Shown one piece after another: positions 35,901 to 47,000 of a stretch of 64,000 bases of DNA. The stretch is from Dioscorea cayenensis subsp. rotundata (taxonomy: Eukaryota > Streptophyta > Magnoliopsida > Dioscoreales > Dioscoreaceae): NCBI RefSeq assembly GCF_009730915.1, contig NC_052495.1:434001-498000 (forward strand), written 5' to 3'. The translations under genes and the position numbers were made by a program. The notes beneath the pieces are model-generated. The model searched no databases and was not told the origin of the DNA. It saw only the letters and a program-made list of their open reading frames with translations. Numbering within the stretch: the stretch's first letter is position 1; the number at the start of each line of letters is the position of its first letter.

Positions 35901-36631
35901 TGGTATTGGACTGGAATAGCTATGGCCTGCTTAGAGCTTGTTCCAGACATTGTCATCCTTCTTATCTTTTGATATCCCATTACTATACAGATTGACTGTA
36001 ATAAAATGTATGATGCCATTTTTTGTTGAAACTTCATGCTTGAGTTCTATTTATGCTCTGCCATCTCAAGTTTTGTTGTTGTTCTTACCATTATCTGGTT
36101 TTTGTTATCATTTAAATCCTTCTCCAGACAACATACGAGAACTTCCGTTACAGATCTGACAACAGAGACAATGCTTACGATCGAGGTTGTGTGAACAACT
36201 GTCTCGAAGTATTCTGCAGAAAAACAAAGCCTTCAAGGAATAAATTCCGGTCCTTTGTAAACGAGGATCCTCCAAGACCACCACCAATCAACCGTTACCG
36301 GGAGTCCGAAGACGAATCAGCTAGTAATCCACGATCAAAAGTGGAAGATGATCTTGAGTTTGGCGGAGACCTTTTAAAGATCTCCCAGCGCCGTAACTTT
36401 GAGGAGGTTGACGATGAAATAGATGTCCGGGATGGCAATGGAACACACGGCATCATCACAGAGTCCGAATTAGTTTCAGGTGTTGACCCGCAGCTTCCAG
36501 TTAGCAGATCAGAAGTACGAAACTCTAGTTGGGGCCGGAGAAGCAGCAGCTGGGAGATCTCAGCCGAGGTTCTGGCTGCAAACTCCACAGCAACAGAAAG
36601 CAGGATTCAAGTCCGGAACGAAGCTCGTTAA
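32903..36631 (+). CDS. Protein S-acyltransferase (DHHC palmitoyltransferase)
   Basis: Transfers palmitate to cysteines of membrane proteins via a DHHC active-site cysteine. Five exons: 32903-32941, 33845-34030, 34159-34464, 35063-35296 and 36128-36631, giving 422 residues. The order is the family's: two membrane helices (about residues 25-50 and 65-85), the cysteine-rich domain ([21 protein letters not shown], with DHHC at 165-168), two more helices in exon 4, and TTYENFRYR, the TTxE motif, at the start of exon 5. The opening [24 protein letters not shown] matches the plant PAT05-PAT08 group. The long C-terminal tail is acidic and Ser-rich and probably cytosolic. The start is the first ATG after the uORF. 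Exon 3 ends at Q177, giving CIGQRNYRYF. Confidence 0.95.
35797..35826. repeat. (TA)n microsatellite in PAT intron
   Basis: Short TA run in the last intron of the S-acyltransferase gene. Confidence 0.85.
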
Positions 36632-39244
36632 ATGCACCATCCTCCGATAAAGTTTGATCGATTATCGTTACATCGGTTTAATTTGTTTCACAAGATGTAA
36701 AAGCAAAATGGCAGGGGCTGTTCAAGAATCAAGATAATGATATGAAGTGAAGTCTTAATTGGTTGTAGAGCTACCTCTCATTAAAGTTGTTTTTTAATAT
36801 GTAGTTGTTGCATAATTCTTTTTGTAAATTGCTTCTCAATCTCCAGAATTCCATCCATAATTCTTTTTTTTTTTTTATTTATGTTTTGTTTTTTGAGGAA
36901 CTGAAGTGTTTTATGTTTGCAATAAACTTCACTTGAATTGATATAATATGGTTCAATTTTGTGTCATTTTGTTTGTATGTACATATTTAATACAATGATA
37001 TGTTATTGAGTTTAATGTATCATTTGGGTAAACAATAATAATAAATATAAAAGCATATATTTAAAGAGGTTGTTGACATATTCAATTATCAATTATATCT
37101 ACTAAATGTTTACTTACTTTCATATTCAAAGAACTTAAAAAGACAATGAATGTGACCCAAATCTTTCTAATAAAGTTGTGAAATGAAACATGTGATGTTA
37201 AAACTGAAAGGAAGCAACATGCTCAAGTTCAGACTCTCAAACTTAGATAAGATTCCGCCGCTATTTTCAGTACTTGTTTTTAACTTTTTTTTCTTGGAAT
37301 TAATCTGCTTCTTGTCCTTAGTCTAAGTTTCATTTTTTTTTTTTAATTCTTTTTTATCAAGTGTTTTTGGATAAAATACATGGAATGCATAGATCTTATA
37401 AAAAATTAATAATTTTTCATTTGTAAAGAAAACTCCATCTCAGCCTATATTTATTGTGAATATATTTATATGCTTGAAAATAAATTTGAGTTCAATTCTG
37501 TTTTAAATACTGAAACTTCACACCATATTTTGATATAATGAAAATATGTAAAAATGTTATAATATTGATTTTTTTTTATTTTTAAAAAAATGTGAATAAC
37601 CTACCGATTTAAAATTTAACTTTTTTGACTTAAGAGTGAAATAAAATTTCAATTCTTGCAAGTGGATTTCATATATTGAAATTAATAAACAATCAATTAT
37701 AGGACCACAAAATGTTATCATCAAATTACAAATTTTTCATAATCTTTCCCTCTCATATATAAAAACAATGAAAGAAAAATACAAATAAAACAAGAACTTG
37801 TATAAATTATTATTTTTTTTTTTCAAACAATTTGGCATATGAAAACATAGGGTCATGATCAAGAATAAAAATGTTTTTTTTTAATAATTTGTTAAGTTTA
37901 TTTTTAATCATATTAATATATAAATAAATATAGTTGATTTATAGAAGTCTATTTACAAGAATATAATAATAATAATAATCACACACGTTTACTAGAATGT
38001 ACATCTAAATCTATCTATATAATAATAATATTTCAAAACAACATTTGGTAGGTGAACAACATACTTAAAAAATATATATATTTTTTCTTCAACAAACATT
38101 TGGTACAAAACAAAAGAATGAGTCATAAAAAAATAAAATAAATCTTTTGCCTAACTAATTATTTCATTGCTAGGAATTAGATGCAAGATCCTTTATTTAT
38201 TATCACGTGCGGCTGATTTATTTAATTAAAAATATAAATAAATAAATAAAAATCCTAATTTCTCTCAAGTATTAATTTGGAATTCATAAACAAATTAAAA
38301 ATTTCAGTAATTTATTAAATAATTGTTTTCTTGTATATGTTTATATATTAGAATTTTTAACATATCAATGGTTGATAAATTAATATTAAAATTTCATATC
38401 AGAGACATGTTTTTATTGATTAAATGAATGAAAACTAATTATTAATTCTGTAGTATAGCACAAGAACATTAAATAAAAAAACAAAACTTAATTAAAAAAA
38501 CACAAAAAAATTAAAAATTATGTCGGCAAAAAAAAAAAAGAAAGAAAGAAAGAAAGAAAAAATAAATAAAAACTTGTATTACATGTAATCCGGACACCAA
38601 AGCACCGACTATGTCATGTCACTTGCATGGTGGGACCCACTAGAAGTCAACAGGGTGTGAACATCTGATTTTTCAGTCACGCCCTTGAAAATCCTACATA
38701 TTCTCAAAACACACAACGACAAAATAAACATGGGCTTTTCACAAATTTCATAAAATTTATTTAATAAAAAAAAACAAATCCTTTTTTCACTTTAAAGTCA
38801 AAATCATTTATTTATTTTTAAAATAAATGACAAAACCGCAAAAAAAGAGAAACATATATAAATTTCAATAAAAACATATCCAATAATATGTAGGTGCTAC
38901 GACAACTCAAACACTTATTACTTATGAAAAATTTTAATATAACCAAAATATTAATAGATTACGTGATCATTGGTTAAAAATATTTGTTATAATAAACAAA
39001 GACAAAATAATTCAGAGCAATTTTAATAAATATATAAAGAATTAAAAATTTGGTAAAATTATTGGAAAACCCCCTGAAAAGTTTGTAAGACCATGGAAGT
39101 CCCTGAAAGACTCTGTTCCTTTGGCGGCGCTGCATGTTTGAATTCATTGTTATCCAAAATGGTTCTATATGTATCTAAGCGTCCTCACATCCTCACCATT
39201 TGCACCTTCATCTTCATGTGTTCCAAGGTGGGAAGGCGGCGCTG
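36632..39244. other. AT-rich intergenic region
   Basis: PAT 3' UTR to about 36960, then very AT-rich sequence with a (GAAA)n run near 38535-38560. No gene seen. The last 150 bp before 39245 are GC-richer and are probably the ERF leader. Confidence 0.5.
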
Positions 39245-39277
39245 ATGACGGCTGAAGATCGCCGGAGAAGACACTAA
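39245..39277 (+). promoter_or_regulatory. uORF overlapping the ERF start (TAATG)
   Basis: ATG...TAA encodes MTAEDRRRRH. Its stop shares one base with the main ATG (TAATG, 39275-39279). This geometry permits termination-reinitiation coupling. Confidence 0.6.
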
Positions 39278-40608
39278 TGGCAGCGGAAGAAGGAGAAGAA
39301 AATCATGATATGCATGGAGAGTTATATAACATGATGGACGTGTATAGGAATGAGCATGAGATGTCAGTCATGGTTTCAGCTTTGACTCATGTTGTTTCCG
39401 GTGAGCCGGAGTTTGGTGGTGGTGGTGGTGGTTTTGTTGGAGCTCCGGTGAGCTCTGGTTTCATTGATACTGTTACTACTGTCTCTTCTTCTTCTTCTTC
39501 TATTACTACTACTAGTGCTTTGAGTTTAAGGAATAAGAGAACAAGGGAGATGGAAGCAGTGCAACAGTTTGATATGAAGTATTATTTAGAGAGTTTTGGA
39601 GAGTTTGGTGGACATGCAGGGGATTCTTCTTCTTTTTCATCATCATGTTCTTCTTCAATGGTTGCAGGTATGCATGTAAACATAGTTAGTTCTAACTTAA
39701 ATTAGCACTGTTTTATTGTTTTTACTTCATGTTTAGCACATCAAAATAAATATGATTTACTTGAAAGATAAAAAGAGACAAAAGTAGTTAGAGAATGATA
39801 AGCTGCCAGATGACTTTATTACTTTAAATTCACATGCTTCACTGTTTCATTGAACTCTTTCTCTTTTCTCTTTACAAGAAGACAATCTCATTCTAACTTC
39901 TCCATTTGTTTTCTTATGCATACATTATCACAAACCAAATATATATAAAAAAATTGGTTTCCTCTGTTTATTATCATTATTGCAGCAGCAGCAGCAAAAG
40001 AACAAAACCAAGAAAGCATGCAAACAATATCACAAGTAACATCATCTTCAGAAGAAACATGCAACAAAGAACAAGTCCAACAAGAAAGAAGAAGATACAG
40101 AGGAGTACGGCAACGTCCATGGGGAAAATGGGCAGCTGAGATTAGAGATCCTCATAAAGCTACTCGTGTTTGGCTTGGAACTTTTGAAACTGCTGAAGCT
40201 GCTGCAATGGCTTATGATCAAGCTGCTCTTCGTTTCCGTGGAAACAGAGCTAAACTTAACTTCCCTGAAAATGTTCATCTTTATCCCACTCCTCTTCTTC
40301 CACTTCCTTCTTCTTCTTCTTCTTCTTCTTCTTCTTCTTCTTCTTCTTCTTCTTCTCTTTTTCATTTTCACACTTCTTCTCTCCCACCTCCTACTCCTCT
40401 TCTTGACCAGTTATGGAATCCAAATCCAGTGTTGATTACTACTACTACTACTGCTACTGCTTCTTCTTCTTCTTCTTATGATGATGATGATGGGGGTGCT
40501 CTGTTTTACATGCAAACAGAGCAGCAACAGCAGCAGAGAGGGGGGATTTCATTTTCAAGAAGACCTCCATGGCCATGGTCTTCAAGCTTTCCACCACCTT
40601 CTCAATAG
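39277..40608 (+). CDS. AP2/ERF transcription factor
   Basis: DNA-binding factor of 337 residues from two exons, 39277-39667 and 39986-40608. One AP2 domain at about residues 168-225 begins [19 protein letters not shown] and ends [14 protein letters not shown]. The Ala and Asp in WAAEIRD mark the ERF rather than DREB class, so GCC-box binding is expected. The domain with basic QERRRYRGV flanks, an intron before the domain and a divergent N-terminus resembles group X (ABR1/ERF110-115), but that placement is tentative. Low-complexity Ser, Gly and Thr runs surround the domain, including a run of about 18 Ser encoded by a TCT microsatellite at 40303-40360. The intron acceptor is a four-fold NAG repeat. 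Nuclear. Confidence 0.92.
40303..40360 (+). repeat. (TTC/TCT)n coding microsatellite
   Basis: Nearly pure trinucleotide run inside exon 2 of the ERF gene, read as polyserine and therefore likely to vary in length. Confidence 0.92.
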
Positions 40609-40888
40609 TTTTTTCTTTTTTTTTTGTTTTTTGTTTTTTTTTTAATGGAATTTTACTTTGTTTATGGGATTTTATTATGTGTTGAAGAAGTTTGAGTCAA
40701 TATGAAAACAGAGATGTTTTTGTTTGTTTGGTTGGTTGGTTGGCTTATGTGTATTTATGGGTATATTTATTTATTTTCAAAGGTTGACCATGGTTTTGTT
40801 TGCGTGTTGGAATTTGGGAATATCTATTTATTAGTTATTATTTTTGTTAGGGAGCTTTGAAATCCTTTTCATTTCTTTTTCTTGATGG

Positions 40889-41095
40889 TGGTTTGTCAAA
40901 GTTGATTTTGGTTCTTCATGGCCAAATTGAACTCAAAGTTTGTTGGTTGAGCACATTGCGTTGAAAAATAAGTTAGAGTGTACTTTTTTCTTATTTATGA
41001 CTTTTCCTTTCATATTTGTTTAAATATTTTTATCTTTAGATCATAAATAATAAAAATTATGAACTAAGATAGACGTTTTATCCTGCTATTATTAT
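40889..41095 (+). repeat. Direct repeat downstream of ERF, copy 1
   Basis: About 207 bp, from 'tggtttgtcaaagttgatt' to 'ttatcctgctattatt'. A second copy of about 218 bp lies at 41872-42089 with roughly 90% identity. Confidence 0.88.
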
Positions 41096-41167
41096 TTTCT
41101 GGGTTTCACCATGATTTTATTTCATTAGAGGAATGGGAAAGAGTGAGGGGGTGTTTGAAGGTGTAGT

Positions 41168-41789
41168 GGTTGTTTGGTTGGAAGAATGAAGAGGGGTGAG
41201 AGGGGGTGAGGAGAGCCTGTAGAGGTGAGGCACCCGCCGCACCCCTCATTAGAGGAGAGCCTGTAGTGTGTATTTTTATCTTTGTTAATTTTTTTTTATT
41301 AAAATAATATAAAATACCAATGCTACTCTTCACTTATTTCTATAATTCCCGTTATATTCTCACTTATTAAAAACTCTATATTTTACTTATTAAATATTTA
41401 TGAAAAAACCAAATTATCCTTTATATATTTGAAAAATTATTATAATATATATAATTTCATCTTTCATATTATTTTTTTTCTTAATTATTTAATGTGTCAA
41501 TGAAAGATTAATAATATTTTTTTAATAATAATAATGATATAAAAAGATAAATAAATATAAAAAATTGAATAATTATAGTATTAGTTTTAAAATGATATTA
41601 TTATTTGTATAATAATAATATTATTACACAAATAATATTATTAGTAATATTAATATTAATATTAACAAAATTTGTACAAAATAATCTTAGATATGTATAA
41701 AAATTATTATGATCAATTTTATATAAAAAGGCAAATTAGTAAAATACACATTATATCTTTCCTCACTCCTCCTTCCAACCAAACAAAAT
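41168..41789. mobile_element. MITE with TIR TTGTTTGGTTGGAAG
   Basis: Imperfect inverted ends of about 30 bp: TTGTTTGGTTGGAAGAATG at left, TTGTTTGGTTGGAAGGAGG on the complement at right. The interior is AT-rich and non-coding. It lies between the two direct repeats. Outer sequence similarity ('gaggggtg') hints at slightly longer ends. Confidence 0.65.
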
Positions 41790-41871
41790 AAAAAAAAAAA
41801 ATAGATTACCCCTCCACACTCCTCCATTGAACCAAACATAATTTATTTATTTATTATTATTATTTTTAAAG

Positions 41872-42089
41872 TGGTTTGCCAAAGTTGATTTTGGTTCTTC
41901 ATGGCCAAATTGAACTCAAAGTTTGTTGTTTGTGCACAACGACAATGCCTTAAAAAAATAAGTTAGAGTGTACTTTTTTTTCTTATTTATGACTTTTCCT
42001 TTCATATTTGTTTAAATATTTTTATCTTTAGATTATAAATAATAAAAAACATAAACTAAGATAGATATTTTATCCTGCTAGTATTATTA
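41872..42089 (+). repeat. Direct repeat downstream of ERF, copy 2
   Basis: Second copy of the 40889-41095 segment. It includes the same 'gttcttcatggccaaattga' and 'aagttagagtgtacttttt' blocks. Confidence 0.88.
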
Positions 42090-42190
42090 ACTAATATTCA
42101 TCACGAGATTGAAACCACATGCTCCTATTGTAGAGCACTATTTATTCACTTTCAATGGGTTCTAGTGTGGGTTATGTATGGGAGGAGTGA

Positions 42191-42355
42191 TATTCTCGAT
42201 CTCTCCTGGTTTGTATGATCGGGAGAATTTACCATTATAGAGATACAGTTTCAAATATATCATATTTGGTAAATGTAGCAAGCTTTCATTGCTCCACGTA
42301 TTAGCCTGCCGCACATGATAAATTTTTAAGAGGTCATTAAACCATTGTGATTAAA
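42191..42355 (+). repeat. Dispersed repeat, copy 2
   Basis: Matches 23741-23900 in the same orientation; 'attagcctgccgcacatg' and the following 'ataaatttttaagaggtcatt' are the best block. Together the two copies suggest a repeat family of at least 160 bp. Confidence 0.65.
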
Positions 42356-43521
42356 TACATCTCCGTGTTTCTTTAACACTGCTTGACACTTATGGTAAAA
42401 AAAATTTATTTATCTACTGTAAAAAAATAAAAAATAATTTTTATTTAATTAGATTATTGCCCATCAACCCCCACAAACAATTAACAAATTGAATAAAATA
42501 AAAAGAAAAGTAGATAAATTTAGAATTGAAGATGAAATGTGATATAGTTAAAAAAACACACACACAAAAATTGTTCTCATTCTTAAATAATTTAATAAGT
42601 GCACATCAGATGCACGTGTGGAATGTAAGTCACACCACTTCCTTACACTTTTACTACTAGTTTCCATTTGACTTTTCTCCAAAATGCAAGGGAAGTTTAT
42701 TCATTTTAAATGATTTTATTGACTTTGATTTGCATTGATTTGAGTCAACTAATTTTGTGTGGTTGAGTTAATTAAGGGAATATTTATCTACTTCCCTAAA
42801 GTTCTATCATTTTGAGAAATCCAAATGAAACTAATCTACTGATTTTTCAACAGTAGGTTTATATTACTTTATGTTCTGATACATTTATGAGTTCAAACAT
42901 TGAAAAAGTTATGCAAAGATGAGTCATAAAGCACACTTTTCATTATTCAAGAGATTTTTTTTTTTTGGGTCAAAATAGAATATTAAGAATTTGAAAAACA
43001 GAAAGGACTCCCGGAACTAAAACAACTAAACATGTGACATATGAATTGAAACATGATTTAGTCTTTATTTCTTGTTGTTTATCTAAATTTTTGGGCATTT
43101 AAAATAAGAAGTTTTAATCTTGATTAAGTTACTCTCACACTTTTTAAATGAAAGGATAAAGTGAAAATTATAATTCCAATCTCATGTCATCGTTTTATTT
43201 TTACTTAATTTTATTCTGTAGATTATATATATAATTATAAAAATTAATGCTTTATCTAATCTTTTTTTTATTCCTTTCCCAAACATGTCTTCTATATCTC
43301 TTTTCTATTAAAACATCACAAGAAATAAGGAAAAACTTTTATCAAAATATTTACAAAATATCTTCCTTGATGCTATAAAATTATTTAAAGACATTGTTAA
43401 CTCGATAGATATATTCACACTTAACAAGAATAACAAAGAAAATCAAATAAAAGAAGATACTAATATTTGAATAAGATATATACAATGATATTAATTTATT
43501 TTGATTGAATTGATCGAAGTT
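42356..43521. other. AT-rich spacer before tRNA gene
   Basis: No gene or bounded element seen. Confidence 0.5.
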
Positions 43522-43538
43522 GCTGGAGTAGCTCAGTT

Positions 43539-43571
<33 letters not shown>

Positions 43572-43595
43572 AAGGTTCAAGCCCTTCCTCTAGCG
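43522..43595 (+). tRNA. trnN-GUU: tRNA-Asn (anticodon GTT)
   Basis: A 74-nt cloverleaf with no intron. The acceptor stem GCTGGAG/CTCTAGC pairs over 7 bp with one G-T wobble. The D arm holds AGCTCAGTTGGTTAGAGC, the anticodon loop CTGTTAA with GTT, and the T arm GAAGG-TTCAAGC-CCTTC. Discriminator base G. Box A and box B (GGTTCAAGC) are intact, and a T run follows about 25 nt downstream. The sequence closely matches plant nuclear tRNA-Asn as recalled. Confidence 0.96.
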
Positions 43596-44068
43596 TTTCA
43601 TGTATATACATATATATTGTTTTTTTAAATAAAATTAATTTTTTGAACAATAGATATTAAATATAGATTATGAGGAATTAATTATACTTAATATTTTTTT
43701 TTCTTAATATTAGGGACAAGTTTAAAGCTTTTACACATAAAGAAAAACGTAATGAGAAAATGTGATGCATTTATCTTATTTGTTAAGCCTGAAAAACAAA
43801 CATAGCTGTTCTTTTGTCCAACACTGATACATTAGATATCCTTCCAAGATGATACAATCCATACACAGCACCAGATTGATTCACAATCCCACTGAAAAAA
43901 CAAACCTTAATAGACCTACAATACAAATCAAAATCTAACACAAACACAAAACATGGATGCACCAAGAGATTTTAAAATTGGGAAGAGAAATGAATGACAT
44001 TGGCTGCTTAAAAAAGACGCCGACAAGATATGACCGAGGGAAGCCCGGGCGACAATCCTGGTGTCTGT
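43596..44068. other. tRNA 3' flank and PTB 3' UTR
   Basis: Contains a T7 run near 43619, a possible Pol III stop, then AT-rich DNA. About 43780-44068 is probably the 3' UTR of the minus-strand PTB gene. Confidence 0.5.
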
Positions 44069-47000
44069 TTAGATAGTCTGGAGCTGGGAGAAGGAAATCC
44101 GGATGATACAACTATCGATGGAGCTCGCATGCTTGCATACAAGAGCTTCGGTGGCTTGCTCTTCGTCCTCAAAAAGTATCAAGGCTTGCTTCTTCCCATT
44201 GACCTCGAAGAGTTTGGAGCTTACAATGGTGCCGTGTTCGACCAGGTGGGTTTCAATCTCGTCCTCGGTGATGTCTTGGGGAAGTGTAGAGACATGGATC
44301 ATTTTTGTAGGTGAACAACAGTACCGGTAGTTCTTAACAGCATTGCGGTTGAAGCGGTTTAGTGTAGAACCGCTGTATTCATGAGCGTCGGGTGCCGGAG
44401 TGATGTTTGGATATTTTGAAAAGTTCACCTCTAACCTTTTCCCGAAAAGCATTGCACCCTGCAACATGAGAAGCAATTTTCATATAAATAAGTTTATTCC
44501 AGTTCATCCAGTTCTGTAGCTGGTCTATTTATTTCCCAAAGATTGTATTAACCTTTAATCACTACACTTTTTTATCACCTATCAAATATTAATGGGTTCT
44601 GAACCATTTAACAGTGAGAACTGGTTGAAAGATCAAGAGAACTGTCATTTGCCAGTAATACATGGGCTTTTTAAGCTCATCCATGTGTGTCTTAACATCA
44701 CATTTTGACTCCATATCTGCTTGTGGGTGATAAAATGATGGTTTAACCTAAATTACGAATTGAAAAGTGTAGAAACAGGCAAACCTTTAAGAAGTGCACA
44801 GCCAGTTCAGCTTGAAAACCATCCTCCATCTCAATGAGAGCATGATCAGGCTTGTTACGTAGTAATTTGATTCTTACAATGTTGCCATACATTGAGAACA
44901 AATTGAAAAGCTTATCCTCATCACTTTTCTGCAGAGTGATAACAAGAAAAGAATTCAGAACAGACAGAAAGGTCAACGGGGAAAAATTCAAACGGGAATG
45001 AAAACTTACATCGGGATTCAGATTAGAAACCAAAATTGTACACCTATCATTAGTACCAGTTACACCCGGAGGCAAAACTCCACCAAATGCAGCAGCAACT
45101 GCTGCAGCATTGCTCATCTAAAAACACACATGCCCACCACTCAAACAAGATTACTTTGATTAAATTAAATAAAAAAGGGGCCAGGAACTACTAAAGCCAC
45201 AAAAACCATAAAACCTGATTATGAGCAGGACCTGATGAAGCAAACTTACCTGTGCAAAGGAAACTGAAGAAGAATACAAGAAACAGGTCAGAATCAGTTA
45301 CTCATTGACTATAATATATGTATATATATAATTTTTTTTTTTGTTTTAAAAAAAGATTGTCTGATGTGAATTCAGAACATGCACCTGCCCTGGGTCCGGT
45401 TGGATGGAGGGCATAGAGGCCTCCACCATCCCCATACCCGGTCTGCTCACAAGATAGCAAAACAAGATTAGTAAGCAGTCATATAAGTTACTGGATGAGA
45501 ATGTCAATGATTAGCTTGAATACTTGTAAAGTAACTCACTTGTGAGGATCGGCCCCTTTGTTCAGAAGGCAAAGATGGGTTCAAGAAGTCTCTGAACAAA
45601 TCGAATATCTTTTAAATTATTTGCACAAAAAAAAAGAAAAAAAAGGTAGGAAAGACGAGGACAGAGAATGGAATGTAAGAAGTGAACAAAGAGAAGATGC
45701 TCATTTTTGGGGGGATGATGCTGGAGATCTAATCTCATATATAATCTTCAAATTGTTGTATGCTCAAGGAATTTTAATGGCAGAGAGATATTAGAGACAT
45801 GAGAAACCCAAAAATACCTCGACCGCTCATTGTTGTAATTAACTTGCAACTCATTGAGGCTGCATTTTACAAATACTTGGAATTAGTTAAAGTCTATAAT
45901 AAGTACTGCATATTAACAGATCAGAAAACAGACAGAATCTTACTTAGAAAATTGTATATCTAGTTGACAGCAACCATCATATATGTTTCGCCCCTAGTGA
46001 GAGAAATATTATCGGCAAATCAGTCATTTATGCAGAATCACAAATCTGGCATTAAAAAATCAGAAGAAAAAACACACCTGCAGGGTATTTCTTGCTTGTA
46101 CGGCACTCTGTCGTGATTGATATTGGATAAGGGCCTGAGCACCTGCGCAATTAAAAGCAAAGGAGTCAAGTGTAATAAGTCTGTGTGTTCCTTTCTAAAA
46201 CAAAATAGTATAAATTAATCTTGCATGATTGTGATAAAGCACACCCAAAATTATCTACAAATATAAATAAGACAAATGCAGTTACAATAGAATGTTAAGC
46301 ACCAATACATGTCAGGAAAAGTAAATGTAACAAACAAAAATTAAATTTTATTATAAAAATGAAAATGAAAGGAAATAGAGAAGACTCGTAGAAGCTGACC
46401 CGCGGACTTCTGAAATGTGACTATCTTCTCTACAAATCCATGAGGAGAGAAAACTTGATGCAGCACTTCCACTGTTATTGGATACAGCAGATGATGTATG
46501 GTGACTAAAAGGATTCTATTGGGTTGCGAATCCTGAGTTTTCAACAGTGAACAATCACAGAGATAGAAAGGGTAGAGAAGAAAAGAAAGAAGAAGCATAA
46601 AGACATAGCGAGAAAATAAAAAAAATTCAATCCAAATATAATTTGAAAAAAAAAGTATGATAGGTAGAAGGCAATGAGGAGTGGATAAATAAAAACTAGA
46701 AAGAAAAATCAAGCATAAGTCATCAGTTAGCTCTCAAAAGTTTATATTGACGGGCTAAACACAAATCTGTCTACAACTGAGAGTAATATATGGCATGTAC
46801 CAGAGCTCCAACAAGAAACTGAGTGGCTTCCTCATGGAGATGCAGAGTAGTGTGAAGTTCCTAGATTGAATAAGTGTATCTTGTTTGTTGTAGTCCTAAA
46901 ACCTTATAGTGGCTGTATGAAGTTCTATGAACCAGAAGGCATCCATTTTTTGTTTCTCATTCATTTTTTCATAGACCCAAAGTTCAATTCAACTTCTTTA

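Noticed and set aside
40048-40371. Antisense open frame rich in arginine opposite the ERF
   Set aside because: It is the reverse reading of the serine microsatellite and the AP2 exon.
43381-43650. 89-codon frame antisense to the tRNA
   Set aside because: Its only structured part is the complement of the tRNA-Asn gene.
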